From assembly GCF_964340395.1 (NCBI RefSeq), contig NC_135549.1, forward strand, positions 35,242,332 through 35,306,331: a stretch of DNA of 64,000 nucleotides, written 5' to 3'. The DNA is from Glandiceps talaboti. Taxonomy: Eukaryota; Hemichordata; Enteropneusta; Spengelidae. Position numbers and translations under genes: made by a program. This document shows positions 1-11,867 of this stretch, one piece after another (the first letter of the stretch is position 1; every line of letters begins with the position of its first letter). The notes beneath the pieces were generated by a model. The model was given only the letters and a program-made list of their open reading frames with translations. It did no database searches and was not told the DNA's origin.

Positions 1-574
1 ACATTCAGGTGCATATTGTCTGGTGACTGTCTACATGCTTCAGAGAAATATTTAAAGGCAGATGTCCCTATATAAAGGGGATTATGGGTAATGTATGCAT
101 ATGCAGGAAATTCAAACTGCTGTAAGGAGCATTGACTTTGCCCGCATATCTTCATCCCATTTTGCACTGAAAAAGTTTCACATGGCTCTCATAATTCATA
201 TATACTGTTTGTAAATATAGAGTGATGCAACATGAGTAGAAATCACTGATGTTAACTAAGTTTGGTAGTCAATATAGCAGGTTTACTATCAAACTGACAC
301 AAAATATTTTGTTTCAAATTTGTCTAGCAAAAACCATTGGCCCAGTTGTCAATTAGACTTACAAGTTACACAAAGCATGATAAAACACTGAATGGTGTAA
401 ATAAACAACATGCGAAATGCTAAATACTGAATGCAAACAATATCAGATAATTTTCGAGTAGAATTCAATAATTGGGAATTAGAATGTTCCATTTTGTTCA
501 TTTCAGTGATATTTGATATTTAGAAAGTAGTGTGGGGACGTGAGACAGGGTGTGTTTACATGTAAACGCAGCTC
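1..574. other. No gene recognised (AP5B1 upstream intron)
   Basis: AT-rich anonymous sequence. I see no open frame with family resemblance and no convincing exon here. It is read as intron or upstream sequence of the plus-strand AP5B1 gene because the first exon seen, at 1873, corresponds to an internal part of that protein. Confidence 0.4.
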
Positions 575-583
575 TGAATTCAT

Positions 584-1110
584 TAGTCTTGCTGCTAGAC
601 ATTCAGGCTTTCTTTCGATGCTATAACTATAAGCGAACGAAGTTCGCATGTGAGGGCTTGCCCGAACAGTCTAGCGAATGTCATTTTCAGACCAGACATT
701 CCATTGAGATTACGATAAGCGGTGGGTTGGGCCATATATGCATATAAATACTTTAATATATTCAATCTCTGCATGCAGGTGTTGACAAACCAAGGGCAAA
801 CACATTTATGTCATTACTATGTCTTATCAGTTTATGGTAATTGTGTTTGATGAGTGTGTAGACGTTGTCATTCACACATTTTAGTTAACGCATTGGTGGT
901 TATTTTTACAAGCCCCTCCTTAAGATGAATATGCATGAAAATTTAGCTATTGTCCTCTGTTTGTGCTTGTCGCTAATGCGGTTTTCTGATTGGCAGTTAT
1001 ATATATCCTGATGACATTCGCTAGACCTCGGATGTTCCATCCTCGATAGCGTTGTTTGGCTGTGTGTCGTATTTTATCGGAAGAACATCTGAGGGCTAGC
1101 TGATAGACTA
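584..1110. mobile_element. TIR element (MITE) with perfect 9-bp TSD, copy 1
   Basis: The 527-bp element starts TAGTCTTGCTGCTAGAC and ends in the near inverse GCTAGCTGATAGACTA. It is flanked on both sides by the identical 9-bp sequence TGAATTCAT (575-583 and 1111-1119), a clear target-site duplication. It has no coding capacity. Two more copies lie at 30040-31109 and 30167-30682 with different 9-bp duplications, which defines the ends well. A 9-bp duplication is typical of Mutator-like elements; the superfamily call is inference. Confidence 0.88.
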
Positions 1111-1159
1111 TGAATTCATATGATATGAGGTTCGACCAGGGACATATAAACTTCATCGT

Positions 1160-1505
1160 AATATTTTTTTTATTGTCATTATTATGTTTCCAAATATCAC
1201 TAGCAACCATGACCATGCCCATAGCAACAGCCAAACGGTGGTGAATTTCACAGAGTAACAACAGGGATTAATAGACAAGTGAATATACATTCATTAAATG
1301 TACATGTATGTAAATTTGCCTAGCAACAAGACCACACCCATAGCAACAGCCAAATGATCGCATATATAGCAAAGATAACATGGTTGGATAGGTAGCTGGA
1401 TAGTCATTCAGCAAATGAACATCTATACCTAGAATGGATCAACATGTGAATAAACATTACTTTTTAAATGTACAGTTGTGCTACAATGCCATTGGTGCTA
1501 TTTTT
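1160..1505 (+). repeat. Interspersed repeat, hairpin-end family, 3' part
   Basis: This contains the units 'agcaaccatgaccatgccca', 'tagcaacagccaaacg' and 'aacatgtgaataaacatt', and ends in the family's terminal signature 'gtgctacaatgccattggtg' followed by a T run. The same arrangement recurs at 11530, 13530, 21050, 33720 and, inverted, at 52434. It is non-coding; open frames in it are accidental. Confidence 0.7.
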
Positions 1506-1872
1506 TGATGACGTTTATCATGAATATCATACTGTTCAATGTCCCATATTAGAAGATTGATCTTGGCATAGGTATATGGTAAAGCCTTGTAATGATATAC
1601 ATGTAGTCACCCAGCAATAAAAAGACTGCCCATAGCAACAGTAAAGTGATGTAGCATATTGCATAGACACTGTAACAACAGGGCTGAATCAGCATTTAGA
1701 TAAATATTTTGTATAAGAAGCACATAAATTGTGCATTTGTGCTACACAATACCATTGGCAGGCACTATTACACTATTTTATCTCTTTTATTTTATTGGAA
1801 AGTAACCACTGAAATGCAGAAAGCCCTACTCAATGTATATATCATGGCAATGTTTTGTTTGACTCCAAACAG

Positions 1873-2007
1873 GAACAACAAACCAAAATCTTTATTGAGT
1901 TCATGGATTTTTTGCTAAACATGATATCAAAGATCAATGACGGTTTCAATAGAAATCTCAGAAGAATTGCTTGTGAATGCCTGAAAGAAATTGAAATGAC
2001 TTATCCG
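1873..2007 (+). CDS. AP5B1: AP-5 complex subunit beta-1 (AP5B1), internal exon a
   Basis: This 135-bp exon encodes 45 residues from EQQTKIF to EMTYP and is phase 0 at both ends. The acceptor is 'ccaaacag' and the donor 'gtaagg'. The segment RIACECLKEIE matches the part of vertebrate AP5B1 that has an ACECLRELE-type sequence, as I remember that family. AP5B1 is the beta-like large subunit of the AP-5 adaptor, which works with SPG11 and SPG15 at late endosomes. About the first quarter of the protein must lie upstream of the window, since no earlier exon is visible. The assignment rests on all ten exons keeping protein order, strand and, with one uncertainty, reading phase. Confidence 0.82.
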
Positions 2008-2175
2008 GTAAGGTTACAGATCATATTATGTTCAATTTGTTATATTTCCCTTTTATTCTTTTCCTGCTATATATTTATGTTGCATTATAGTAGTACATGT
2101 ATATCACATGTATTCCCTCATTTTGTATCCCTATTATTGATGTGTGCTTGAAACAATAGAAGGTAATAAAAGTTA

Positions 2176-2580
2176 CTTTTAGCACAATTGAACTGATAAG
2201 GTTCAGTAGTGCTATAAGCATGGCAAAGTGTGTGTGTGTGTGTGTGTAAACAACTTTATATAAAGTCAAAAACTGCTAGACAGATTCCTTTGATATTTGG
2301 TGTTTATGATACTTTCGGTGTCAAGTTGGGAAATTGTTGAAATGAAAATGATTGCATGAGAGATGTGGGTTTCGGGTAAAAAAATGTGATTTTTGGTCAA
2401 AAAACATAAACTCCAAAACTACAGGGCAGATTGGCATGAAATTTGGTGGGAACAGTCTGGGGGGGGGGGGGGTAATTTAAAATTGATCATGACATGATGA
2501 TTCCCTCAGTAATATGCAAATTAGGGCTACAAATGTGTCTTTTTGGTCAAAAACCTATAATTCCAAAAATACTCGGCAAA
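2176..2580 (+). repeat. Hairpin-end family, 5' part with GT microsatellite
   Basis: The stretch begins 'tttttagcacaattgaactg' and folds at once, because 'ggttcagtagtgct' is the inverse of the start. A (GT)n run and 'aacaacttta...gtcaaaaactgct' follow, then repeated 'ttttggtcaaaaa' blocks and a G run near 2461. The same start occurs at 19845, 22190, 27771 and, inverted, at 53354. Confidence 0.7.
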
Positions 2581-2582
2581 CA

Positions 2583-3639
2583 ACAGCATCATTATTGTGG
2601 GCTATTTTAACATTCACCTAGACAATAAAGAGGACACGAATGCATATAGTTTCGTTGACAGCATGGAGGCAATCGCACTGGATATCTGAGTGGATTTTGC
2701 CACTCACGGAGAGGGTAATCATCTTGACTTAATAATTGCGGAGTGTGAGTTCTTTTGATATTCAGAAAGTAAATGCTGGTACATTTCTCTCAGATTATAT
2801 AGTGGTAACGGGCATTCTACGTAAAGATCATGAAGGGGTTGTAGAAAAGATGGTTGAGAACAGAAACTTTAAGAAGGTGAACAGGGCAGAGTTTGTAAAT
2901 GATCTACGATGCATTAATTTAGCCACGGATACAGATGCTGATTCTTTGTATAACCAGTTTCATAATGAATTGACGACAATCTGATAAAGATAAAAACTGT
3001 CATATCTGGTACATTGAAGATACAAAAAATCAGAAGAAAGTAGTCCGAAGAAGAGAAGTGGTTTGGAGAAAATATTGCAAGCCCCATCAACGGATTGCCT
3101 ACAAAAAGTGTAGAAACTTTCTTCAATATATGAGCAAGGTTGAAAAAAGAGATTCTATAAGCACCAAGATATAGGAATCAAGGACAGACATCAAGAAACT
3201 GTACCAAATTGTCAACAACTTAGTTGGCAAAGAAGATGTCAACGCAATGCCTGAAGGGAAAACAAACAAAGAATTTAATAGCCAATGAGTTTGCTGATTT
3301 TTTCCTCCAAAAAATATTTAAAATTAGAGACTCGCTAGCAAAAAAGAGCAAATATCGTCCAACCTACAACGAAGTTCTGACTTTCACTTAATTTTCTTCA
3401 GTAAGTGAGGAAACAGTTGAGAGAATCATCAAACAAATGCCAACAAAATATTGTGAATTTGATATAGTACATTGTACCAACAAAATTCCCAAAAGAAAGC
3501 AGTGTTAAAAGGAGTGGTTCCACACATTACTAGGTTGATTAATGTATCTCTGCAACAAGGTGTATTCATGGAAAAGTGGAAGTGTGCAATGGTAAGGCCA
3601 TTGCTAAAGAAGATCGGATTGGACTTAATATCATCTAAT
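2583..3639 (+). pseudogene. Degenerate CR1/L2-type LINE: endonuclease tail and RT start
   Basis: In changing frames the sequence reads as the C-terminal part of an AP endonuclease domain (a VGYFNIHLD block, where most active copies have GDFN, then THGEGNHLDLII). A linker follows, and then the RT lead-in around 3470-3630 (FPKESSV, VVPHITRLINVSL, MVRPLLKKIGLDL). Many stops and frameshifts make it dead. It breaks at 3639 exactly where the NYRPISNL motif should follow, and resumes at 5469 beyond an inserted DNA transposon. Clade assignment is by motif resemblance only. Confidence 0.75.
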
Positions 3640-3736
3640 ACGGCGTATGCCGGTTATCGAACTTCCGGTTGTTTCGCAGGAAAGTATCGCGAGAGGGCGC
3701 ACCATATCTGACAAAGTGAGGGCCAGAATTTTCGTC

Positions 3737-4118
3737 ATGGCATCTAATAGTATGGCGATGTATGAAGCTGTCAACAAAATGGGCGTAAAAGAACTCCGTG
3801 CATTCATAAAAGAGTGGAAAATTACTACTTCTAAATCTACTAGATATCGCCAGAAATGCTGTCAACCTTGGTCTTGAAACACTAGAAAATGATAATTTTC
3901 TGAGAGAACGGAAGCTGAAGAGGAGACGAATAGTGGATGTCAAGCATCAAAAGATAGAACTAATCGACAGCGGAAACATTGAAAGTTGGACGGAGGACCT
4001 TCGAAATATACCTGATGTAGACATGATAAACATATTTCTTTACCTTACTGGTGTCTGTTGCTGGACAAAAGAACGATTAGAAAATTACAAATCTGACAAC
4101 AGCTTCCAATCTGATTAA
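3737..4118 (+). pseudogene. Broken ISL2EU accessory (SWIM/YqaJ-type) protein, N-terminus
   Basis: Starting at MASNSMAMYEAV, the frame gives KMGVKELRAFIKEW, then shifts frame near 3838 and continues as IARNAVNLGLETLEND and DVKHQKIELIDSGNIESWTEDL. As I remember it, this order is the N-terminus of the long SWIM-zinc-finger and YqaJ-nuclease protein carried by ISL2EU transposons. The frame is cut at 4109 by a foldback MITE. Neither the SWIM cysteines nor the nuclease domain is recognisable, so the gene is truncated as well as shifted. Confidence 0.65.
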
Positions 4119-4348
4119 AATTTGATGTAGATGTTTGCTGATTGTTCATTGCTATTTTACCTTCGTTATTTTGCCTGAATTGACCATCTTGGTACATGTT
4201 TACATTTTTTAGCCTGTCTGATCGCCTCCTCTACGATCAGGCTAACAAATGTAAACATGTACCAAGAAAAATAATATCAGGCAAAATAACGAAGGTAAAA
4301 TAGCAATGAACGATTAGCCGACATCTACATCGGATTTTAATCAAATTG
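4109..4348. mobile_element. Foldback MITE, copy 1
   Basis: This is a nearly complete palindrome of about 240 bp whose two arms each read 'gattaaaat..gatgtagatg', 'cattgctattttaccttcgt' and 'tttacatttt' around a centre near 4220-4235. It is flanked by the 11-bp direct repeat AACAGCTTCCA (4098-4108 and 4349-4359), which marks insertion into the ISL2EU gene. It has no coding content. Confidence 0.85.
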
Positions 4349-4747
4349 AACAGCTTCCAGCTACAGTCATTGCAATATTGAGAGTTCGGTCGACAATTAC
4401 CAAGCCACATGTTTATATTGTAACTGATGTCGCCGCATACTTAGGCCTTTCTTGTTTATTAGAACAGTGGTGTAGCACCACGGGGGAAATCATAAAACTT
4501 TCATGTACTGGTTATAAGTTGGCATAAACATATTTGTATTGATATACTCAACTTTACTATCACACTTTGGTTAGCTTGCTATTCTTCATTCAGGACCATC
4601 AGTGTATAAAAAAAACCATTGACTGAGTCGTCAACGAATCATAAATATTGTTATTGTGACTGATGTACCACACCGCCCACCCCTTCAATGAATCGGCCTT
4701 CCATGTAACGTTTACGTGGTTCACTCATCATACCATGTCTTATACCG

Positions 4748-4966
4748 ATCTGATTAAAATCCGATGTAGATGTCGGCTAATCGTTCATTGCTATTTTACC
4801 TTCGTTATTTTGCCTGAATTGACCTTTGTGGTACATCTTTACGTTTTTGTCCTGATCGGTAGAGGAGGCGATCAAACATGTACCACGAAGGTCAATTCAG
4901 GCACAATAACGAAAGTAAAATAGCAATGAACGATTAGCTGACATCTACATCGGATTTTAATCAGAT
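4748..4966. mobile_element. Foldback MITE, copy 2
   Basis: This second palindromic copy of the element at 4109 shares the arm sequences 'cattgctattttaccttcgt' and 'ccgatgtagatgtcggctaa'. The ends are exact inverses, ATCTGATTAAAATCCGATG. Flanks 'tcttatac' and 'ttttatac' differ at one of eight positions and suggest an old target duplication. Both copies lie inside the same ISL2EU-like element. Confidence 0.82.
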
Positions 4967-5468
4967 TGGTTTTATACAAGCTGCAATAACTGTATCGTAT
5001 ATTGTGATTTTGAGGGTTCTTTCCTCTGTTTTTGTACCTTTTTCCGTTCCGATGTTTGACTGGAAGCAATCGCTACAATTTCTACAACGGTAACGCAAAT
5101 GGACGAGGTCACACTGAAAACGTGAGTGAGATGTCATTGTCAGTGTACTACCCGTTTCAAAATGTTGCTACTTTTGGGTTTTCCTCACGTTCGAATTGCA
5201 GAGCCAAACTTACGCGAAATATTAGGAGAATGAGAGGTTAATTTGCTATTTCGTTATTTGATGGGCGATAATGCAATATTATAGCGTAAAGTTACGGGGA
5301 ATGACAGAAAATCTTTAGTCAGTGGTTACGATGCCTATAGACTCTATGCTTTGCAACAATGCTCTACAATTCTGGCCCTCACTTCCGGTTCTAAAACAGC
5401 GCCCTTAGTGGCCAAACAATCATATCTTTTATCTTTTCGGGGCCTTTTCGATAACCGGAATACGGCGT

Positions 5469-6791
5469 ATTACAGGCCGATTAGCAACCTGGTGTTCCTA
5501 TCTAAAGTCTTAGAAAAAGTAGCATTAGAACATTTTAATGAACACTGCGATCAATATCATCTCTTCCCGGACTACCAGTCAGCTTACAGAGTGAATTTTA
5601 GTTGTGAAACTTCCTTCTTAAATTAACTGACGACATCCTGTGGGGCATGGAGGAACAGAAAATCACTGTTCTTTCTGCAATCGATCTAAGTGCAGCCTTT
5701 GACACTGTGGATCACGAGGTATTATTGAACGTACTAAAAGATCAGTATGGATAGATGGACAAGCACTAGCACAGTTTTCCTCTTACCTACGACCTAGAGG
5801 CTTCAAAGTATGCATTGATAACACCGACTCTGACACTGGAAACATACATTTTTCTGTTCCACAAGGTAGCTGTGCGGAACCGACATTATATAGTGTGTAT
5901 GCAAGTACCCTGAAAAATGTGATACTAACACCAATCAACATTTATGGATACGCTGATGACCATGCCTTGAAAAATCAATTTCCAGTGAAATCTAGGGGTC
6001 TGGAAATGCTTGCAGTGAACTGTTTATAAAAGGTTACAATCTGGATGGATGAAAATAGGTTGAAGATGAATGACAGTAAAGCAGAATTCATATGTTTTGG
6101 GTCAAGAGTACATCTACAAAAAGTCGTGTCAGAGGTATATTGAAATGATTGTAACTTTGAAAGAGTGCCGGAGATCAGGTATCTCGGTTTGGATCTTGAT
6201 AAACACCTGTCTATGAAGAGAAATATCTCTAGAAAGTGTGGAAATGCAGCGGACAATATACAAAGATTGAAACTTATTAAATCAGTATTTAGATCTAGAT
6301 CTATGCAAGAAAAATAGTATCATCCGGCATGATACTTTCCCATTTGGACTATGCTAACTCTCTATATGCAGGACTTCCGAAATGTGACATGAATAAACTT
6401 CAGTGGATTCATGGCTGCTCGAACAATTCTAGATAAAAATATGTGGAACAGTGCTACAGCGTGCTTAAAAACACTACACTGGCTATCTGTGAACCTCAGA
6501 TTTCACTATAAAATATGTTGTTTAATGTTCAAATGTCATTGAAATGAGGTACCAGACTACTTAATATCTATAATAACTCCTTCCAAGGTGAAGCGCACCG
6601 GACTGAGGTCAAGTAACAATTTGGAAAGTTCCTACCATGTTCCTAGAACGGTCCGTAAAACATTTGGAGACAGGGCATACAGTGTTCAAGGTCCCAAAAA
6701 ATGGAACGCATTACCACTAGACCTGACAAATACAGTCACGTATGAAAAGTTTAAAGTGGAACTCAAAACTCACCTTTTTGGTAAATTCTAG
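5469..6791 (+). pseudogene. Degenerate CR1/L2-type LINE reverse transcriptase, resumed part
   Basis: Across several frames the RT motifs appear in the correct order: YRPISNLVFLSKVLEKV, the 'DLSAAFDTVDHE' block with the first catalytic Asp, SVPQGSC, the YGYADDHA catalytic pair, MDENRLKMNDSKAEF, and the C-terminal VRKTFGDRAYSVQGPKKWNA block ending near 6791. In-frame stops and shifts (for example at 5624 and about 5755) rule out activity. It continues the fragment at 2583-3639. A possible 3' tail with 'aattcta' repeats lies at 7880-7905. Confidence 0.82.
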
Positions 6792-6849
6792 AGTGGACCG
6801 ACACTAAGTATTATTGAGAACATTATTACAGACTATTTCCAGTATTAGA

Positions 6850-6928
6850 CTGTCACTATCTAGTACTAGAGATGTAAAAGGAAGAAATGTATTTAGTGGG
6901 TGAAAGTCTCTGTGTGTGTGTGTGTGTG

Positions 6929-6959
<31 letters not shown>

Positions 6960-9500
6960 GTCATCGTTTTATCCAAAACGGCTGGCTCAATTCAAATGAA
7001 ATTTTGAAGACGTATTCCGTAGGGTAATGGCAAGACCTGATTGGGTTTGAAAAAATCCTGTGAGTATTTATAAGCAGTTTGCGTAATAAATCGATCGATC
7101 ATCTGGTCGCACATGTGTTTCGTTTTCGAAAGTGCACCACCAACGTCGATGTAAGGTAAACCAGGAACTAAGGTACAGATATACATGCTGTTCTAAACTG
7201 AGAAAGACTATGTTTTCAGGGGTTTCAAGTGTTTGTATTGATAATTTCATTGAATCTGAAGATTATTACATCAAAGCAAGGAGGGGAGCACTGAAAATAC
7301 ACATCGTCTGTAAGCTTTAATGCAATATACAGTCACGATCGTCTGCTCACTTCACACCTTTCATGCATGTATACGATTTGGAGCAGATGGTGTGTCTGTC
7401 AATTTCGATCGAAAACAAGAATGTATAGACTTTACCCAGGGATGAAGTAGGGCAATAATACTGTATCACTTCATTGTATTAAAGTTGTTCAACTGTTACA
7501 ATGTGTACCATGAAGTATGTTGTAAACTTTCTGATGCGTAATAGCAATGTTATGCGGGTTTCAATTTTGTTTATTATTTGCCGTGGAAAAGGGTGTACAT
7601 ATCCCAGGTATTTAAGGGATCACGAAAGCTGAGTGCAGTCGAGGATGGCAAGCTTTCCTGGCATTTGAACAACGTTTTTTGACAACTAACTTTCACTGGG
7701 ACTTGAAAAAGTCACAGATGTAGAGCTAAATTTCTTGCATAAGTCATGAAATTGTAAGACTACCCTTACGGAAGGCATTCAGTTTAAATCTGGTGGTTAC
7801 TTCTGTCTTATTTTGCATTTGTGTATTATTGTAGAGCAATGTGGATAATGTTTTCGTTGACATATCGCTATATAAGATAAACTAATTCTAATTCTAATTC
7901 TACTCCCAAATATTGATATTTCCTTTCCAAAGGTATGGGAAGGTATACTAAAGATTCAAATTCATTATTTTATGTCTTGGTTTGTTTCACTTTAATGCTT
8001 TTCAATATTGCTACCCACATTAAAACCCTTTAGTAGGCACCCAGCCTGGCTGTAATCAGTCTTTGTAACATCACTTGTTGGTCTTGAGGCAGACTTTGGA
8101 CTTGAAGGAAATGACACTATTATGTAATAGTGTAGATCCAGCCAACTCCATGATACACTTCGCCTACAGAACGTGAATATACAGTTCACTACAAATACCC
8201 CAGGAAAATGCTAAAATGATACCTTTGAACGGTAGCATTTTTAGTTTACTTCTCGTTAAAGTTTTGTAAAATCCAGTATGGCCGTCATAGTGGTCAACTG
8301 GTTGCATCTCTTTTTGAAAACTTGAAAGACACCACTTGGATGATACTTTACATAAAAGATCACACCAAGTGGACTGCTCTTTTTGGAGAAGAAGATTTTT
8401 AAATGAAAAATGAATTTTTTTCGAAAATCCAATATGGCGACCAAGGTCATGTGACTGCATACAATTTTATTAAAATGTTTTAAGTAGTCGATTAGTCGAT
8501 TCTATTTGCCAAAATGCAAGTCAATCAGTGCAGTGCTTTTGGAAAAGTTCTACCGATTACAACGCATTTCGCAAACTTGAAAGACATCACTTAGATGATG
8601 CTATACACAAAAGATCACATCAAGTGAACTGTGTGTTGTGGAGAAGAAGTTTTTCGCAAATCCAATTTGGTGGCCAAGGTCACGTGATCACACAAGATTT
8701 TATTGGCAAAATTGAAAGGGCAGGGGGCATACACACTGCGTACCAAATTTCAAGCCAACTGGGACCCCAAGGCTTTGAGAAGAAATTGTTTCAAAATTTT
8801 CATGAAATTAGATATGGCGGCCAAGGTCACGTGACTAGCCCAAAACTCCTGGTTAGGTGCATGAGTACTTATGGTCCCTGATAAGCCTACCAAGTTTGAA
8901 AGGTTTACGGGCAACTATTTTCTAGTTCTAGCGCAACAAAAAATGGCAGAAGGAGAAGAAGAAGGTGAAAACCCTAAGAAAAACAATATGGGGTTATTTA
9001 AGTGATGCCCGTGCTGACCAGAAACAGTTCTGTTTTTTTTGGCCTAAGCATATAATGATCTCATCAGTGATATGCAAATTTGGTGTAAAATTTTAAAATG
9101 TGACTTTTAGTGAAAAACATATATCTCAAAAAGTAATCATCATCATAATCTTTATTTCTTATAAAGCGCATTATATTAAAAATGATCACAATGCGCTGTA
9201 CAACTGATTGGAGAGAAAAACAAAGATAAAAAACAACAAAAATACACTCTTTGAAAATGAAAAAAAAATTTTTTTAAAAGTGTTAAAAATGTCCCGATAT
9301 TATAAATTAGAAATATACTAGTAAAAAAATAACAGGTCCACATGCAAAAAGGTAAAATATATAAAATGACTAGTTATAAAATGACTTAAAAGGGTAAATT
9401 TTCCAACTGCTTTTAAAACTGTTGAATGAAGAAGCAGCTCGGATCGGTGGTGGCAAGGTATTCCATAGATGAGGGGGGTACAGATTGAAAAGGGTTGATT
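6850..9500. other. Repeat debris, no gene recognised
   Basis: 6900-7080 holds a TG/TC microsatellite followed by 'ggctggctcaattcaaatga' and 'gtagggtaatggcaagacctg', a family that recurs at 36720 and 38300. 7470-7650 resembles 21610-21780. 8190-8900 contains diverged copies of 'atggcggccaaggtcacgtg', and 9020-9130 a fragment of the hairpin-end family. No frame shows family resemblance. Confidence 0.5.
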
Positions 9501-9995
9501 ACCATAATACATAGTACTGCCAATAGGTTGGTGTAAATTAATGTGACCATAATACATAGTACTGCCAATAGGTTGGTGTAAATTAATGTGACCATAATAC
9601 ATAGTACTGCCAATAGGTTGGTGTAAATTAATGTGACCATAATACATAGTACTGCCAATAGGTTGGTGTAAATTAATGTGACCATAATACATAGTACTGC
9701 CAATAGGTTGGTGTAAATTAATGTGACCATAATACATAGTACTGCCAATAGGTTGGTGTAAATTAATGTGACCATAATACATAGTACTGCCAATAGGTTG
9801 GTGTAAATTAATGTGACCATAATACATAGTACTGCCAATAGGTTGGTGTAAATTAATGTGACCATAATACATAGTACTGCCAATAGGTTGGTGTAAATTA
9901 ATGTGACCATAATACATAGTACTGCCAATAGGTTGGTGTAAATTAATGTGACCATAATACATAGTACTGCCAATAGGTTGGTGTAAATTAATGTG
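9501..9995. repeat. Minisatellite, 11 identical 45-bp units
   Basis: The unit begins ACCATAATACATAGTACTGC and is repeated head to tail eleven times with no difference that I can see, then stops after 5 bases of a twelfth. Because 45 is a multiple of three, two long minus-strand open frames run through it with a 15-residue repeat; these are by-products of the repeat, not genes. It lies in the first intron seen of AP5B1. Confidence 0.95.
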
Positions 9996-10539
9996 ACCAT
10001 TAAACTGAGAACGAGGGGTATGACCAGTTGCTTTTCAGCAATTCGCTTAAACAAGATGGTGCTATTCTATTTATAACTTTAAAAGTAATACATATAATTT
10101 TGAATTCAATTCGCTGCTGAACAGGGAGCTGGTGTAAATCATGAAGAATTGGTATAAAACACACGTTTTTGGTCAAAAAGCATGTGAAATTTAGTTTTTT
10201 GATAAATACAAGGATTACAATTGGAAATTAGCTGTAAAAATTAATAGATAGTATGGGTGTTGGGTAAAATATTTATCATAAAATCAACAAGTACAGTCCG
10301 TCGATGTTTACAGTAAATACAAACAAATTTGCATATACAAATACTGCATACATGTAAGTCTATAGATAGCAGCATAACGATACGTCTCACGGACGATTAT
10401 ATCTAACACTTCGTTTGTTAACAAAAATCAGACGAAAAGACAACGATGTAGATCCTGCCTCATGATCCTGCCATAACGTCTTTATCAGTTCATGTAAACC
10501 AACCCGTAGGAGTAATCATATGGCATTCGCATCTGTGGT

Positions 10540-11048
10540 TTGTCATCGGCAGGATTGCGGGACCAGCCATTGACGACGTCAGTCCAAAAGTTGAAGTTAT
10601 CGAAGGGTTTTCAATACGTTCTAGGAGGACAAAATTTACTCCCTCAAAAACGTAAAATTCTTCATCATCATCATCGCTACCACTGTCTAGAAATTGTCAA
10701 GCGAAAAACTCTCTGTCTTCTGGGTTTACTTCGTTCAATATATTAGCATAATGTCGAAGGTCAACATACATATCTATGGCAGCAGCCATATTAGGCATTG
10801 CTAAGTAGGCGCTATTTGCATTCAGCGGCAAAAAGTGAGAAAAATCGAATACGTGACTGTTTTCCGCCTGAATAATTTGATATTTACTAAGATAACATCA
10901 TGTACATCATTATTTATGGGTATAAGGGCAGGACAGCGATAAACCCATTACAACGCCACTTTGTTGACAGCATATGCAAATTAACCTGTTGTCACGTAGA
11001 GTGCAGAAGTGCTACGTCGTGGATATCAACGATGCGGCGTCACAAGGG
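10540..11048 (-). pseudogene. piggyBac-like relic (5' end and N-terminal acidic region)
   Basis: Reading leftward from TTAA at 11049-11052 there is a CCCTTGTGACG end with inner inverted repeats ('cgtagagtgcagaagtgc'), then an open frame from 10798 beginning MPNMAAAIDMYVD. After an in-frame stop it continues as an acidic segment FLDSGSDDDDEEFYVFEG. Acidic 'DSGSDDD' N-termini followed by TTAA-flanked CCC ends are usual in piggyBac elements. The catalytic core is missing. The call is based on layout and weak motifs. Confidence 0.45.
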
Positions 11049-11111
11049 TTAACAAACATTCACAACATGATATGACATGGTAGCATCTGAATCCCTGGAA
11101 ACACCAAGATT

Positions 11112-11520
11112 TTGAACTATGTCAGACGGATGTATATGGACCTCATCAATCCGTACATCACAACGAGGGACTGGACCTACACCTCCAAATTTAGAGGAGA
11201 AATGCACAACCTCTGTTTTTTAATCGTTAAGACAAAGCATATTGTCTCACATACATCAACTGATCTCATCAACACATATTTTAATCACCCTCACAGGTGA
11301 GATGCAGTTCAGAATCATCAGCATGCATCATGCGATATAAACCATGCCTGATTATGATGTCCTCCAGAGTTGCTATATGGAGACTGAACAGAATAGGACC
11401 GAGGACTGACACCTGAGGGACACCACAATCAATAGACTGTGCCTTCGACATGACAGACCCAACACACACAGATTGGGTACGCCCTCCCAAATAAGAACTA
11501 AACCTCTGTTCCTGTTATGC
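11112..11520 (-). pseudogene. LINE reverse transcriptase fragment
   Basis: On the minus strand the frame reads IDCGVPQVSVLGPILFSLHI and GLYRMMHADDSELHL, i.e. the GVPQGSVLGP motif with one change and the catalytic (Y/H)ADD pair. After a stop it goes on weakly to about 11112. The fragment belongs to a different LINE copy from that at 2.6-6.8 kb. It is not expressed as protein. Confidence 0.75.
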
Positions 11521-11529
11521 CAAACAAAT

Positions 11530-11850
11530 GAATAAACATTCAAAAATGTATGTAAATATGCCTAGCAACATGACCATGCCCACAGCAACAGCCAAATGAT
11601 AATGTATATTGCAAAGATAACATCAGGGATTCACAGACAAATGAACAAATATACAAAAAATGTATGCTAATATGTCTAGCAACATGAGAATGGCCATAGC
11701 AACAGCCAAATGATATTGCAAAGATAACAACAGGGTTGGATAGGCAACTGGATAGTGATTCAGCAAATGAACACCTATACCTAGCATGGATCAGGTTGTG
11801 GGTAAGCACTTTTATTGTACAGTGGTGCTACAATGCCATGGCAGTATTTT
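11530..11850 (+). repeat. Hairpin-end family, 3' array
   Basis: Three successive units of 'tagcaacatgaccatgccca' with 'agcaacagccaaatgat' are spaced by 'aagataaca' and 'acaaatgaac...cattca'. They end at 'gtggtgctacaatgccatgg'. The array is intronic and non-coding. Confidence 0.7.
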
Positions 11851-11867
11851 TTTCTTTGAAAATTCAC

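Larger units (their letters stand above)
3640..5468. mobile_element. ISL2EU-like DNA transposon inserted in the LINE
   Basis: The 1,829-bp insertion has about 22-bp terminal inverted repeats differing at two positions: the left end runs ACGGCGTATGCCGGTTATCG and the right end is its inverse with ACGCCGTATTCCGG. A second inverted match, 'gtgagggccagaatt', lies further in (3717 and the inverse near 5370). It is flanked by a 2-bp AT (or TA) duplication, and removing it with one AT restores the LINE reading across the junction. It carries a broken gene resembling the second protein of ISL2EU elements. Confidence 0.8.

Noticed and set aside
9318-10054. Two minus-strand open frames of over 210 codons with 15-residue repeats
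   Set aside because: They exist only because the 45-bp minisatellite has a period divisible by three; both frames are equally open.
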